Of a stretch of 64,000 nt of DNA, positions 1 through 12,400 are shown in pieces (position 1 is the stretch's first letter; every line of letters starts with the position of its first letter). A program made the translations under genes and the position numbers. Origin of the DNA: Dendronephthya gigantea (lineage: Eukaryota; Cnidaria; Anthozoa; Malacalcyonacea; Nephtheidae); assembly GCF_004324835.1 (NCBI RefSeq), contig NW_021163074.1, positions 62,001 through 126,000 of the forward strand, read 5' to 3'. The notes beneath the pieces are model-generated. The model saw only the letters and a program-made list of their open reading frames with translations, did no database searches and had not been told where the DNA came from.

Positions 1-65
1 ACAATGCGCGGAATACTGAATTGTTGGACCTTTGAGATCTCTTCAAGAATGCATTATATATATAC

Positions 66-3000
66 CTTGTTCAATGTGTTTATCTGGACATGTACTTCCC
101 CGATAACAACCATATCTGGTGTGATAAAAGCGGCATATCTTGCCACGATTCTCCTCTAAAAAGAAAAATTTTCACAATTGATATGGAATAGTCCCACCCG
201 TTTCGCATTTATCCTGGATTTATTCTACGAACGACTTATGGCGTTTCACAGAGGCAAACTGGAAGCACTCTTTTAAGACGACGTTTAACGTATGTTTTAA
301 TAATATACCGTATCCTGTAATTGCGACGTCTAGGTTATCAGTCTGAACACTGTAGGCGTTACGAAATGATTTGAAGTCGTGTGTCGATGGACTCCATGCG
401 TCGAGTAACTGTGTCGTTGGACTGGTTGGACTAGATGGGGAACTGGGATCTAACGGAAGAGGCGACTTTAACCTTGAATCTAAAGAAGAAAAAAACTGTG
501 CTTCGATCTAAAAGCATCATACCGGAGTGTCGAACTTAAGAAATGCTGTTACTGCATGAATACCTGAGGGTGTTTCATAAGACGAAAGCTCGCTTTGAAG
601 AACTCTGACAACCGGGATATCGTCCAGATCTGGTGCTTTACTGTCAAACCCGTTATTTGTGTTTTCTGTTACAGGGATGCTCGCCTCATCGGGAATTGAA
701 GAAACTACAATAATGTTATTGTAAAATGTAAAATAAAAAATAAAACAGATCGAATTACTAGCGAATGCATTCAGCTCAAACACAAACCAGCGCAACTACA
801 TTGGGTCGTTTTCAAGGGGGTGTGACATACTAGCTTCACTCTTAGATACACCGGGCTTGTAAACATTTTTCAAGAGGTTCAGGACAAGAGAGTCACAAAA
901 TTATTTGAGCTCTAAAACACACGTGGAAAATATAGTATTTCTGTGTAACTGACATCACATAAACTATTGTAACATACCTATTGGAAAGCCCTTGATCGAA
1001 TTAGACGAAGCATACTCCGCTTTAACCATCTCTGCGTTAATAAAACAATCATTTTCATTGCTGATATCATAAAGATTTAGTTTTAACACAGGTCCGAGAT
1101 TAGGCAAACTGCATTCCCCAGTCCGACTATAATTCGTGATATTATTCAACGTTGCTGAATCCCAAGGTACAACATAACCGACTAACTTTCGAGCATTCTT
1201 GGTCAGGGATCTAAAATAATCCGTAGCACGTTCAGACCATGACGGTTTCAGAGTTACCGCCTCTACGCCTGATAATACTTTCTCAAAGAGTTCCACAGCT
1301 GTGTCGGAAAATAGCGAAGGTTCTTGGTAGCTCATCGCGATCTCATCGGAGATGGATGAACGCAGACGATCTTTATGATTGTGTCTCTCGATTTCGGGGA
1401 TTAGTCCGAGTACGTCCATATCCCCGGTTAGAATTTCGTCCCCGGAATCCTCGTCCCCTGCAGCTATGGTTATTTCTCTTGAACGACTTTTTCTGTGTCT
1501 ACGCACTCGTCGCCTTGACCGCATGTTCTTGCTATCTTCATCTTGTTCTGCCGTGAAAGCTATAAACGGAAATGGTCAGCATGCAATTTAAGGTAGCTAC
1601 ATTTGTAAAGTATTTATGCCGTATATAGGGTGAATATCGTAACTATCGTTACGTCTAAAATGCATCCATCACAAATATGCACAGCATATAGGCTCGTTTA
1701 CACTTGCTGTGTTTTTCTTCTTTCAAACGACGTGAACGAGTAATTGTTTTCTATTATTATAGGAAATCAACAATCCAATTTATCGTTGGAATAGGGATAC
1801 GTATTAGTTTTAGTTTCTAGAATAGAATGATCTATACGAAGTCGAATGCCTTAATAATCAACCGCCGCGAATGCCGCGATAATCAACGAGAACAATTCGT
1901 ACGGTTGATCCATTGCAGTCAGTGGCTTCTGCCATTTATAAATTTATTTGATTATAAGCGCGTGACAATTTGATGATCCTGGGATAACACCAAATTATTC
2001 GGGGTCTAGGACTTCTAGTTCTAATATTGCTCTGTATACTCTCATAATAAACGTAATTTTAGCCGATTACATGACGGACCGCAGGAAGACTAAAGGCACA
2101 TGGAGTGTAATTAACATAAAAGTTTGGTAGTGGCGAAATTTACATCTCTCAAAAGTAGAATTGCATTGCAAGTTACAAGAAAAATTGCACCGTGTAATAT
2201 GGCCTTAACTATCAGAAGTTACGATGTTGCTGGGCACCTTGGAGACTGCATTACAGGGCTCACAACTCACAGACATACCCGTCTTGAAGACATCACTATC
2301 CAGATCAGCTTGTTTAATGCTTGGGTTGACATCAGCCAACGAACAGCGAATGGCTTGAGCAGGAATTGACATAAACTGGGGAAGCAATTCCTTAACATCT
2401 CCAACAGTAACTTGCTCGATATTACCAAAGTCAATATAGAATACTTCAACTGTTGTAACTTTCTCGCTAGAGTCCCCGAAGCAACGGACCTGTAGAACAA
2501 GGCCTCGGTACCAGTTCCCATCTGCTGAAAACCTGGCGCAACAAAAATCCCCAACACAAGGCGAGAAAATGTCAGAGTCTTTAGATTCCAGATCTGTAAT
2601 AAAAATGTTAAATACACATCAAGTATTAAATCAAGGGTTTACATTTTCGGTCCATCAACATAACACAATGTTGTTGCTCGCTTGAAACGTGTTTAAACAA
2701 GGTATTACAGGAAAACAAAGAATTGTTGACACATCATCTAAGTCGTGATTTAAGCAAAAACGAGCAGGACATGCAAGCAGAGTTAACAGTCTGATCCTGT
2801 TGACAAGTTTAATGTACCAGTATTGGAACAAGGAGCTGCAATGTGCCATTCAAATGTGTTAAGACGCATGTCCTCAAAACATGAAATTTGTGAAGTGTCA
2901 TGTGACTATTGATCAGGGACTGATGACCCTTTTTTAGTTAGTGAAGTGTGGGAATAGTATTTGTCAATGGGTTCCAACAACTCTTCAAGGTGATCCAAGC

Positions 3001-6000
3001 AGAATATACAAACCTTGATAGGTTTGATTCATGTCTGTCATAAGATCATCCAACATTCCAGCTTCATTTGAAATAATATGGACATAGAACTCTTCCGGGC
3101 TGACAATATGAGAGACTAACATATAGAGTGATCCGTCAGAGTCAACTGGAATATGAGGAGGTGGTACACGACATATCACGCCATTCTTAGAAATACTAGG
3201 AGAGCTTTCACTATGGGAGTCATCAAATGTTGGTGATGGCGTATCATGAAAACCGCTGGTCAATGATGAACTACGAACGCTTTCAGATTTAATGCCTTGG
3301 TCGCTAGGAGATGAAGGGGGACCAATATCATCGCTAGTCCCAGGACTCGCAACTGACGAGGCGCGAATGGCGAAACCTTGACGTATAAGCATTTCAAGGA
3401 TGCTGCATTCAATTTTTTGATAATTAACGTCACTTGCCGAGCGGTTAGGGGGGAAAATATAGAGATCCAAAGGAACAGGTTTTACATCAGCCTCGTTCTC
3501 GCATAAGACCGCTTCGAGTGTTTCACCTGACACGCGACGTTTAAACCAGTCGTTTACTGCAAGATATAATTATCGTGTGATCATTTATAGGTAGTAAAAG
3601 CCATTAGTTATAGGTGATAGTGTTAGTCATTAGTTATAGACGATAGTACATGGTACTAGTAGTTAATTATAGGTGATAGTGTTAGTCACTAACTATAGGT
3701 GATAGTGTTAGTCATTAGTTATAGGTGATAGTGTTAGTCATTAGTTATAGGTGATAGTACATGGTACTAGTAGTTAGTTATGGGTGATAGTGTTAGTCAC
3801 TAGTTATAGGTGATAGTACATGGTACTAGTAGTTAGTTATAGGTGATAGTACATGGTACTAGTAGTGTAGTTATGGATAGTGTACTAGTGATAGTATATG
3901 GTACTAGTAGTTAGTTATAGGTGATAGTACATGGTACTAGTAGTTAGTTATAGGTGATAGTGATAGGCATTAGTTATAGCTGTTGGTGATAATAGTCATA
4001 ATTAAGCGATAGTCGTTAGTTATAAGGTGATGGTGATATTTGTTGGTTATAGGCGATCTCCGTTTAGACAAGGACAAACTCTTTTACTTTTTAGCTAACT
4101 TCACAAAGACAGAATAACTCCCTTACCCTCGCAAAGAGTAATATCTTCGCTCAGCTCCAGGCCTTTCAACTGAACGCGCAATGCTTGGCATGGCAATCCA
4201 GCGAATTTTTCATCTAATTCCCGTAACCTTGACAACGGCAAAGTCTCGCTGTTACCTTCATCAACATATAAGACAGTCACGCAGTTCTCTTGAGAAACTG
4301 CTGTCACCAATGCTCGATACCACACATTGTCCACTGTGTATCTGCCACAACACACGTGACCTACAAGTGGAGCCTCCTTGAGTCCACCCTTGTCCCCAGA
4401 CTTCGCTCGCTTTGAGAAATAGTAACTAGATATAAAAGAATTAGGCAAACAAAATAATTCATACCATCCAGATAGAAGTATCAGGTGTAAACTACTGCAC
4501 TGGACATATATTACCCATAATACCAACCACATTTTTTCCATGAGCAGGTCTAAATCATCGTTTGCTTTTTGGATCCAAAAATCACGTGGACTGATTACCT
4601 CCTTCACAGTGACTTCAATACAACTTCCTGCTTGGATTTCAAACGCAGGAATTTGTAAACCTGACAAGAAGAAAAAAGAACTATATATTTAGCTACATTT
4701 CAAGATCTATACCTACCATCTCTTGCACAAAAGTTCTTCAAACTAAAACTGTTATCCAACCTTTTATTTCTGATATTTCACACGTTGGTTTCTCTCTTAA
4801 AACCCCTTCCAAAACGTCACCAGCGGATACCGATACCGGAGAGGTAACCTCGTGCTGCACTGAAAAAACAGATGTGAATCTTTGTCAGTGAATCTCCTAG
4901 TTTAAGCATAAATAGTTTATTATGAAATATCATTAAAAGTGCCATATCTGTCCTACTTAACAACAGGCCGACTATCCAGACAAACACTTCGCTTCACTTA
5001 CTAACATTTTGTGAGTCACTGAGTCACTCAATTAAACGGCAACATAATTTTTTAAAACTTGCAAACGAGTTTGATAGTATTTCGGTTGTTAGATTTTTAC
5101 ATACACAACTTATTTTATATTCAGATTATTGCAGAAAAATAATACCTTTATCATGCGTAGAAGCAGAACTCTCAGATTCCTGACTCGATACTGGTTCATC
5201 AACAGGTTCATCATCAGACTTATATCTATTTGACGTTACCAGAGATTCCTGCATTGCATTTGTTGCTGTTTTTTCCGTCAATAATGGCAGCTCGTTATTC
5301 TTGTGTGTTTCAATACTTGGTTCGGATTTGCAGGAATCATTTATTGTCGCCGATATTTTTCCGTTCAAGTCAGTCACGATTTTAGATTCTTCCGTGTCTG
5401 TGATTTTAGCTTTGTCGCTTCGGTCAAATTTGATTTCGTTGTTTTCACTTTCATCGACTGTCATTTTTGTGTTGGCGTTTTTCATTGCCGTCTCAACACC
5501 ATCCATAATTTCTTGTGACTTATATTCACAGAAACCAATTGGTTGCAAGCGCACTGTAGTCGGTGAACTGCATTTCGGCAAATCCGCAAATTCAACGAAC
5601 ATATTTTCGCTGGAAAGGTCAGGTACCATCTTATTTTCCTCAACTGAGCTGTCTCGTCTTGAACTGTTTTCGACAGTTTCCTTGGACGTATTCAATAACG
5701 AACTGGGCAAACATGGATCATTTACATAAGTTGTAGAACTCAGGGAGTTGCACAATCTTGGTTGGTTAATGTCTTGTGTTCCAGAATATTCTGCACCATC
5801 ATTTACTACAAATTTCTTAATCTGCAAAACGTCAGTTGAAAACTGCGAAGTTGTGGATGTTGATGTTTGATCCTGATCGAAGTGTACTAAATCAAATGCT
5901 TCAGCAACATGTTCCCTGATGTCTAAAGAAAAATGAAAAAGTCGTAAACGTTTATTGTTGAAAGGCCAATATTGCCCTAAACACACAGTCTGCCCACAGT

Positions 6001-7205
6001 CTGGTAATTAACTGTAATTAAAGTCAATTTTTAAATAACACATTTCACCCTTGTGTCAGAATAGCTGGGCAATTTTTGTTTTCCTCCTAGCATGCTTCCA
6101 GTTTGTAATAAAAATAGTGAAATAAGTAGTGAAAAAAGATTTTACCATCACATTCTGCTATTGACAGTGAAGTATCACTTGGGATCCCATATTTCTCAGT
6201 TTGCTCTGATGTTGACAAAGTATCAGATTGTCCACTCGGTGAAGAGTAGGAAGTTGGGGAAACTGCCTCATTCTTGCAGTTTTCAAAAGTTTTTTGTTCA
6301 AAATCAATCAGATCTTTCATTTCACTTTCTTTACTGAATGTAAAATCTTTTGTTCTTTTAAATGTGGATTCATTTCCATGGCCCATATCAGTTTCTTTCT
6401 CTTGTGAGACAGCAGAAAAACAGCTTTTTATTTCTGTATCACCAGATCCGGGGGATTTGTAAAAGGTTTCTTCATGTTTTGGCTTTGAAATATTTTTGAC
6501 TGAATCTTCTCCTAAATAGGAAAAAAAATACAGAGGAAAAAATTAGTCAGAATACAATACAGTGTATGACCTGGAAATAATTAATGCAGAATTATTATAT
6601 CCAATACAAGCTCTTCATACAGGGCAAGCAATATTCTGAGAATTTTCTAATTGTAAAAAATATGATGGCATCACAGGGTTTGTCAGGCAGCAAAATATGA
6701 AGTGATCTCAGGCTGTACCTTCATGACATGAGGTGAGTGGGTGGTCGTCTGGTGGTTTGTCATCTTCCTCAGATTCACCACTATTCTCATCATCTTCTTC
6801 AAGAGATGATATAGTAGCACTAATCAACAACAAGTCATCAAGACATTTCTCAAGTTCTTGACTAACAGCTCGATATTTCTGGAAGAACTTTGTCTTGTTG
6901 CACTCTGTCAATAAGCTGTTAGCAGCAAGTTTTACCTGTAAGATATTAAAGTTTTCATATAACTATTTTCTACATTATATACTTCTAGATTGATTATTTA
7001 AGGGCAGTGAACATGAATGCATAATTAAATATGGCCTAACCCACTGAAAATAACATCATACACATTAGATTAAGTTAGTTATATTTACCCCATTGGTAAG
7101 TTGGTGAACAGAATTTTGAATAAATTCTTTTTGTTCATCAATTGCATTCAACTTCTCCTTTACTCTCTTGCGGGCATCATCCAAAGGTTTTCTTTTTGAT
7201 GCCAT
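66..7205 (-). CDS. Multi-Tudor domain protein with CCCH finger (3' end outside window)
   Basis: Thirteen exons, all phase-compatible: 7205-7089, 6935-6719, 6511-6146, 5922-5146, 4859-4761, 4660-4531, 4425-4127, 3556-3014, 2593-2279, 1559-978, 704-564, 479-309, 155-66, giving 1282 residues before the left edge. The start is ATG at 7205 (MASKRKPLDDARKR). Exons 1-2 encode a charged, probably coiled-coil segment, followed by about 50 acidic/Ser residues; exons 3-4 are low-complexity and disordered. Exons 5-8 form extended Tudor domain 1 (core VWYRALV...LYVDEGN) and exons 8-10 extended Tudor domain 2 (core NWYRGLV...FYIDFGN), each completed by an SNase-like half (for example LNLYDISNENDCFINAEMVK). 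Exon 13 reads C-x8-C-x5-C-x3-H, a CCCH finger. Tudor proteins of this class bind methyl-arginine on Piwi-type proteins in germ granules; that role is inferred from family. No LOTUS, RING, MYND or helicase domain was seen, so the orthologue is not assigned. Exon 6 could end at either of two neighbouring donors. Confidence 0.85.
1688..1750 (+). repeat. Half copy of a palindromic element in an intron
   Basis: GGCTCGTTTACACTTGC followed by a TTTTTCTTCTTTCAAACGA stretch and GAACGAGTAATTG matches one arm of the elements at 45254-45457 and 45780-45961. It sits in the intron between exons 9 and 10 of the Tudor gene. The second arm was not found, so this is a decayed or truncated copy. Confidence 0.5.
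3590..4060. repeat. Minisatellite in Tudor-gene intron
   Basis: About 470 bp of degenerate tandem units built from two alternating modules, TTAGTTATAGGTGATAGTG and a variant carrying ATAGTACATGGTACTAGTAG. The block fills most of the intron between exons 7 and 8. The variant contains the palindrome GTACATGGTACTAGTA-like core. No coding role is seen. Confidence 0.85.
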
Positions 7206-9411
7206 TATTTAAAGTTCTGCAAAACATTGATTAGCATAGTATATATTATCATTTATGATCACATGCAGATAGTGAAGTACCAGTATATTGAAAGAAACAA
7301 TTTCATAGCTTTTTCTCCATATATCACCTTTAGGAATCTATTAAAAAAACTAGGACTGCCTAGGAATAGAGTTACCATGAATCATGGTTTCACTTATAGT
7401 TTTATAGATTCTTGGTTCTGGTTAGGGCCAAACTTCTGACAGCCCGATGTGTGCGCAGGTATGTGTGCAGGGCATATATTTGGTGGTTTTCGCTGTGGTA
7501 CAGGATCTGCTCAGGTAATGACGATCAAGAGTTTTACTTAATAATATGTATATGCATTGTATACACACGTGCGCAAAGGGTAGCTCCCACGTGGGAATGT
7601 TGTATAAATTTATAAATGGCGACTTTATTCCAACTTTTTTAACCTCAATCCTTTTAAAATAACTTAATTTACCTTTCTCTTTAAATGAGCAACTTCTTCT
7701 CGTCTATATATTAACTAAAGAGATATCGGAATAAATCTTTATATTTTCTGACAGAGTTGTACATTTTTTGAAAAATTGTTATTGTTTGTACGTCAAGTTG
7801 TTTTCGCGCCACTGAGCTATACGACAATTCTGAACCATTCCAAACTGAATTTGACCTCAATCTTTGACTATCGACACTGGACTAAAGAAAAGATTGTCAA
7901 TGGTACAAAAGCCGTATAGCTACAAGAATCCCCCCATCAGAAAAATATAAAGAAACATCATAAAATTGTGCCGAATATTTCTATACATTAGACCATATTG
8001 TTTTTTGTTGTCAACAATGTGATTTTTTGGAGCGTACTGACATTTTCTACCATGTATTTTACACCAGTATTCCTGTAGAACTGTTCATCGGTGTACGAGA
8101 GACTGAAGTAAGTATTTCCTCCGGTAATGCGGGGAGCATTTACATCTCCCCGCTTGCAATAGTGTATGTGGGTCAATTAAATAAGAAATATTTTTATGAT
8201 TTTCACTCTGATTTTTATTTCCACTAAATATCTTGCGTTATCGAAGATTGCGATATTTTTTTCTAGTGACATTTATCCAAATTTGTGCTACATTTTAAAG
8301 CAATTTTTGGGATCGAACGAGACGCAAATCTAAGAACCGGTGGGGACGACAAAACAAATAACATCGCAAGCGAAGGCCCGAACGTAAGTTGGATTTTGTG
8401 ACTTGTTGAATGCGTTTTTGCAGGATTTATGTGGCTTAACAACAGTTCATTTGTATATTACAAAGCGTAACCTAATAAAATGCTAAAGTAAATTCCAATT
8501 CTTTGAAACATCGCCACAATACCTGTCTAGAATAACCATATGACATACGACAACTTACGTGAAATCTAATAACGAACATGAAGTCAAAATTTTAGTTTCG
8601 TCCTTGAAAATGCTTTGTTAAAGAACGTTTTTAGCCATAGAAACGAGTCCCAGCGTAGCTGTATAAAAGACAAATAGAATCCATAGTTTTAGCCAACACG
8701 CTAGCCGCTTTGATCGTGTTTTTTTCTGCGCTTTTACGGGGGGTTTAAAAACATTGCTTCTTGTCCATTTATAAACAACGCCATTTTGCTTTCTGTGCCC
8801 CTCCCGAACAGCCGATATATTTTGATATTTTCGATCAGTAAAGTGTATCTAACCATAAATAACTTAATCAGAAAGGAGGATCACAAAGTTTCAACCTAAC
8901 TGGGGAACTGTGCAAGTAAAATGCAAAGAAATGAAAAAAAACATATAAATAAGAGCATTCTTACTTCGAATTTCGAAGTTATTTGTCGGGCTGGTCAAAT
9001 TTAGGGACTGTATTTACTGTCATTTGTCGGGCTCGGAAATATGTGCGGGCAACTTTCCAGCACTAGAGTTGTTAACAAATGAAATGTGACCCTCCGACCC
9101 ATTAGTTAAACACTTTTAAACAGTTTTTGATGCGGTGGTTGTTATAAATGAACAATATTATTCAAATGCATTTTCCATGATATGTACCACTTTATAGTTT
9201 CATTACTAACAGATCACCATCAGGGTTTTGATTAAAAACTCTGATGGTGATCTGTTAGTAATGAAAGCCCCCCCCCCCCCCCGCATATATAAGCCCCCAC
9301 TGTATAATAAAGCCCATCAAAAAACCCTTACGACCCATATAAACCCTTGTACTTTGGTACATAAATGTGTTTGAGATATCATTTGCTGTTAAATTAACAG
9401 AGTAAAGTAAG
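7206..9411. other. Divergent intergenic region
   Basis: This 2.2-kb stretch separates the start codons of the minus-strand Tudor gene and the plus-strand zinc-finger gene, so both promoters should lie here. No convincing ORF is present. It contains two short open stretches without domain similarity (7227-7615 and 8027-8227), a near-perfect hairpin at 9198-9266 and a poly-C run directly after it. Confidence 0.6.
9198..9266. repeat. Near-perfect 25-bp-arm hairpin next to a poly-C run
   Basis: The arm TTCATTACTAACAGATCACC continues as ATCAG, then a loop of about 19 nt, then CTGATGGTGATCTGTTAGTAATGAAAG. Immediately after it is an uninterrupted run of more than 12 C. The hairpin ends about 145 bp before the zinc-finger start codon, so it may lie in the 5' UTR or promoter. 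Confidence 0.85.
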
Positions 9412-12400
9412 ATGGCAACAGAAGAAACATATATGATGTCAGATGAACAGTTGTTAGAAAAAGCACCCATGAGTGCAGCAATGCATCCTAATGCAAATGT
9501 CATATCAACTGCTGATGCAATGGAAACTGAGGATTGTAAGTTAATTACGTATACATTTTTTCCTAAAATAACCTTATTCCATTTAAAGAAAATAACCATA
9601 AAAAACCTTATTTTATCTTTTTAATCATTTTACAACACTGCTGAGTTCCCTTACATTAAAATATCATTGACACCGACAGCAGGTGAAGATGAGCTTGATT
9701 TACATGTGTGTGGCAAATGCAAAGCTGAATTCACAAGTATTGAAAACTATGTTGAACACAAAAGAGTTTCTTGTTCCAAACGAACACCAGTTAAAAATCA
9801 AGAGTCACCAAGCAAGGTAAGGGTGATCTTTAAGAGTCCTAGGTGTTGACTTTTGTTCATTAACTGGCTATAATTTTCTCCTGAAACCTATTTATCATCT
9901 GACTTAAAATGCTCTGGGCCTTTACAGGGCAGGAAGCTGAGTGAAAGTCCAGCAAAGCAAGTCATTCGTGGTACAGACAATGTCACTGCTATCCTGGAAC
10001 CGCAAGTCCAAGGTTTCTGCGAGACTGTCATTGAGGAAGGAGGCATTGTTGTTGAAGCACAGGATTCTGAGGCACATCAAGAGATTATTAAAGCTGCTCG
10101 AGCTTCAGAGAGTCAATCATTGCCCATTGAAAGTATGTTTAGTTGACAAGAAGACTGATCTGTGCTCATATTAAGCTGATAGAACAACTGGGGCCAGTTG
10201 GACTCAATCAGACCAATCAGAGTAATTTATTTCTGAGTTAACTACGATTTAACTACGCAAAATGTAGTTAAGAGGTTTATACAACCTGAGCAGCATTTTA
10301 GAATCGCCATTTTTTAGAATTATTTACTGATAATATAACAAAAGATAACACAAACTTCTTGCCCTGATCGGAGAATTGCCTAATATATTCATCTATGCTT
10401 TCTTTATCTCAACAGAAAGTAAAGAGAAAGAACCTACCACTACTGTTGAACTTGAACAGGGTGAGATTGATCCCACTGCAAGCGCTTCCACCCGAGGAGA
10501 AAACGGATCATTCAAATGTGGTATCTGCAACAGTGATTTTGATCGCCCCGAAACTCTCGTTGTCCATCAGTTAATGCATAAAAAGTTCCACCAGTGCTGC
10601 GATTGCAAACGATCTTTCGTGAACCTCGAGAACCTCAATAAGCACAAAAAGGATTTTAAACATGTTTTCAAATGTAAAATTTGCCAAGAAGAGTTTCCAA
10701 GTCAGGATATATGCAAGTCGCACGCAGCATCACATACACGACAACACGAATGCCAGGATTGTAAAAAGAAATTCTTCACTGAAAAATCTTTACTGCGTCA
10801 TCGCGAGAAGGTGGTTTTGTGAGGGCAATAATGACCCTTCATTACGTTGTAAATACCAGCTTTAACTCTAAGTGCACTCAAAGATCCCTCATTTTGACGT
10901 AGTACTTATCCGGAGCTGTCCCTTTACCAATTAGTCTTTCTCACAGTGACCATCAATATCCCGTGCTTTTTTCGGGTTTTAGGTGTGAATTTATTGTGAG
11001 AATAGTTGTTTGCTTAAAAAATTGCTTTGTATGTTGTTTTTATTGTTGAAACCATTTTGAGAAAATTGAAAACAGGCAAAAAATTAGGGGTATATTCGTC
11101 ATCTTGAGTAAGGCTAATTTGTTACTCAAAACATTTTGACAAGTCATCGACTAGTTGCATGGGACTTCGATAGCAATCATTGTGGGAAGACAATAGTTTG
11201 CCGTTGAGCATGTCTAATATTTCATTTGCTCATATCATTTGTAGGTATTACATAACCTTCCATGCGACAAATGCGACAAGGTCTGCCGTGATAAACATGC
11301 GCTGACAAAGCACCAGGAGTCCCATCTTAGAGTGAAAAGCCATGTTTGTGATTGGGAGGGTTGTGATCGAGGATTTCGCAGTGCTTGTGAGCTGCTCAAA
11401 CACAAGTAAGATTTAGACCAATACCAAGCAACTACATTCTCATGCAGAATGTAATATGTTCAGTCGTTACGTTGTTTTCTGATTAAGTAGAAAATCACTT
11501 TTTTCCAAGATAAGCAGCCATTCTCATACTTTACTGTACAGGAAGTGTGTTCATCTCGGTATTAAGGAGTTCAAGTGTACTGAATGTGGAAGAGAGTTTT
11601 CACGAAAAGATAAATTGAACCGTCATATTTTAATCCACTCTCCAAACCGACCAACATATCCATGCCCGTTCAAGACGTTCACCGGCTGCCAGAAGACGTT
11701 TTATCGCAAGGATAAGCTACAACGTCATATCTTTGCACATTCCAAAGAAAAACCGTACAAATGCAAAACGTGCAATAAAGTTTTTGCCAGGAAGGTATAC
11801 TGTCTACGGCTGTCCATTCGTGTCCATCTCAGCATGCACATAACAGAGGAAGGGGACCGAGTCTATTTTATAATGCATATTATGAGTGTGCAAACGTTGA
11901 GTCATTGGGGATCCCGATAATATCATGCAAAAACGATGTGCTTTTGCTGCACTTCTCACTTAACTTTCGCTCAATTAAAATCAACTACGCTTCCAACGTT
12001 TATTAATACTTTCAACTTGCAACGGTGTCAGTGAAAATGACAAAATGTGAAATGACCAGTGTGACCAGGGGGAAATGATACTGTGTACAGACGTGTCATA
12101 TGCGCATGCGTCAGGTCGAAAAAATTTCATCCGAATGTTGGCGCCCGGAAGTTATTGAAGTTATGACATAGGGATTGCGTACATTACTCACTTTTACAGT
12201 CATGCCAATAGAAGCGTTCCGAAAAATGTTGATCAGTTCATTTCTTAACTTGAAGGAACACATCTGCACAATTCCTCAACAATTTAAAAAGTTCCTTAAA
12301 AAGTTCCTAACTTCCTGTTTCATTGACCAATCAAATTTTATACTTTATTTTTGAGCAATCTGATTGGTCAATGAAACAGGAAGTTAGGAACTTTTTAAGG

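Noticed and set aside
220-479. End of the Tudor protein at the TAA at 222-220
   Set aside because: A phase-correct donor at 309/308 leads to an in-frame exon with a perfect CCCH finger, which is the better model; the stop may still serve an alternative isoform.
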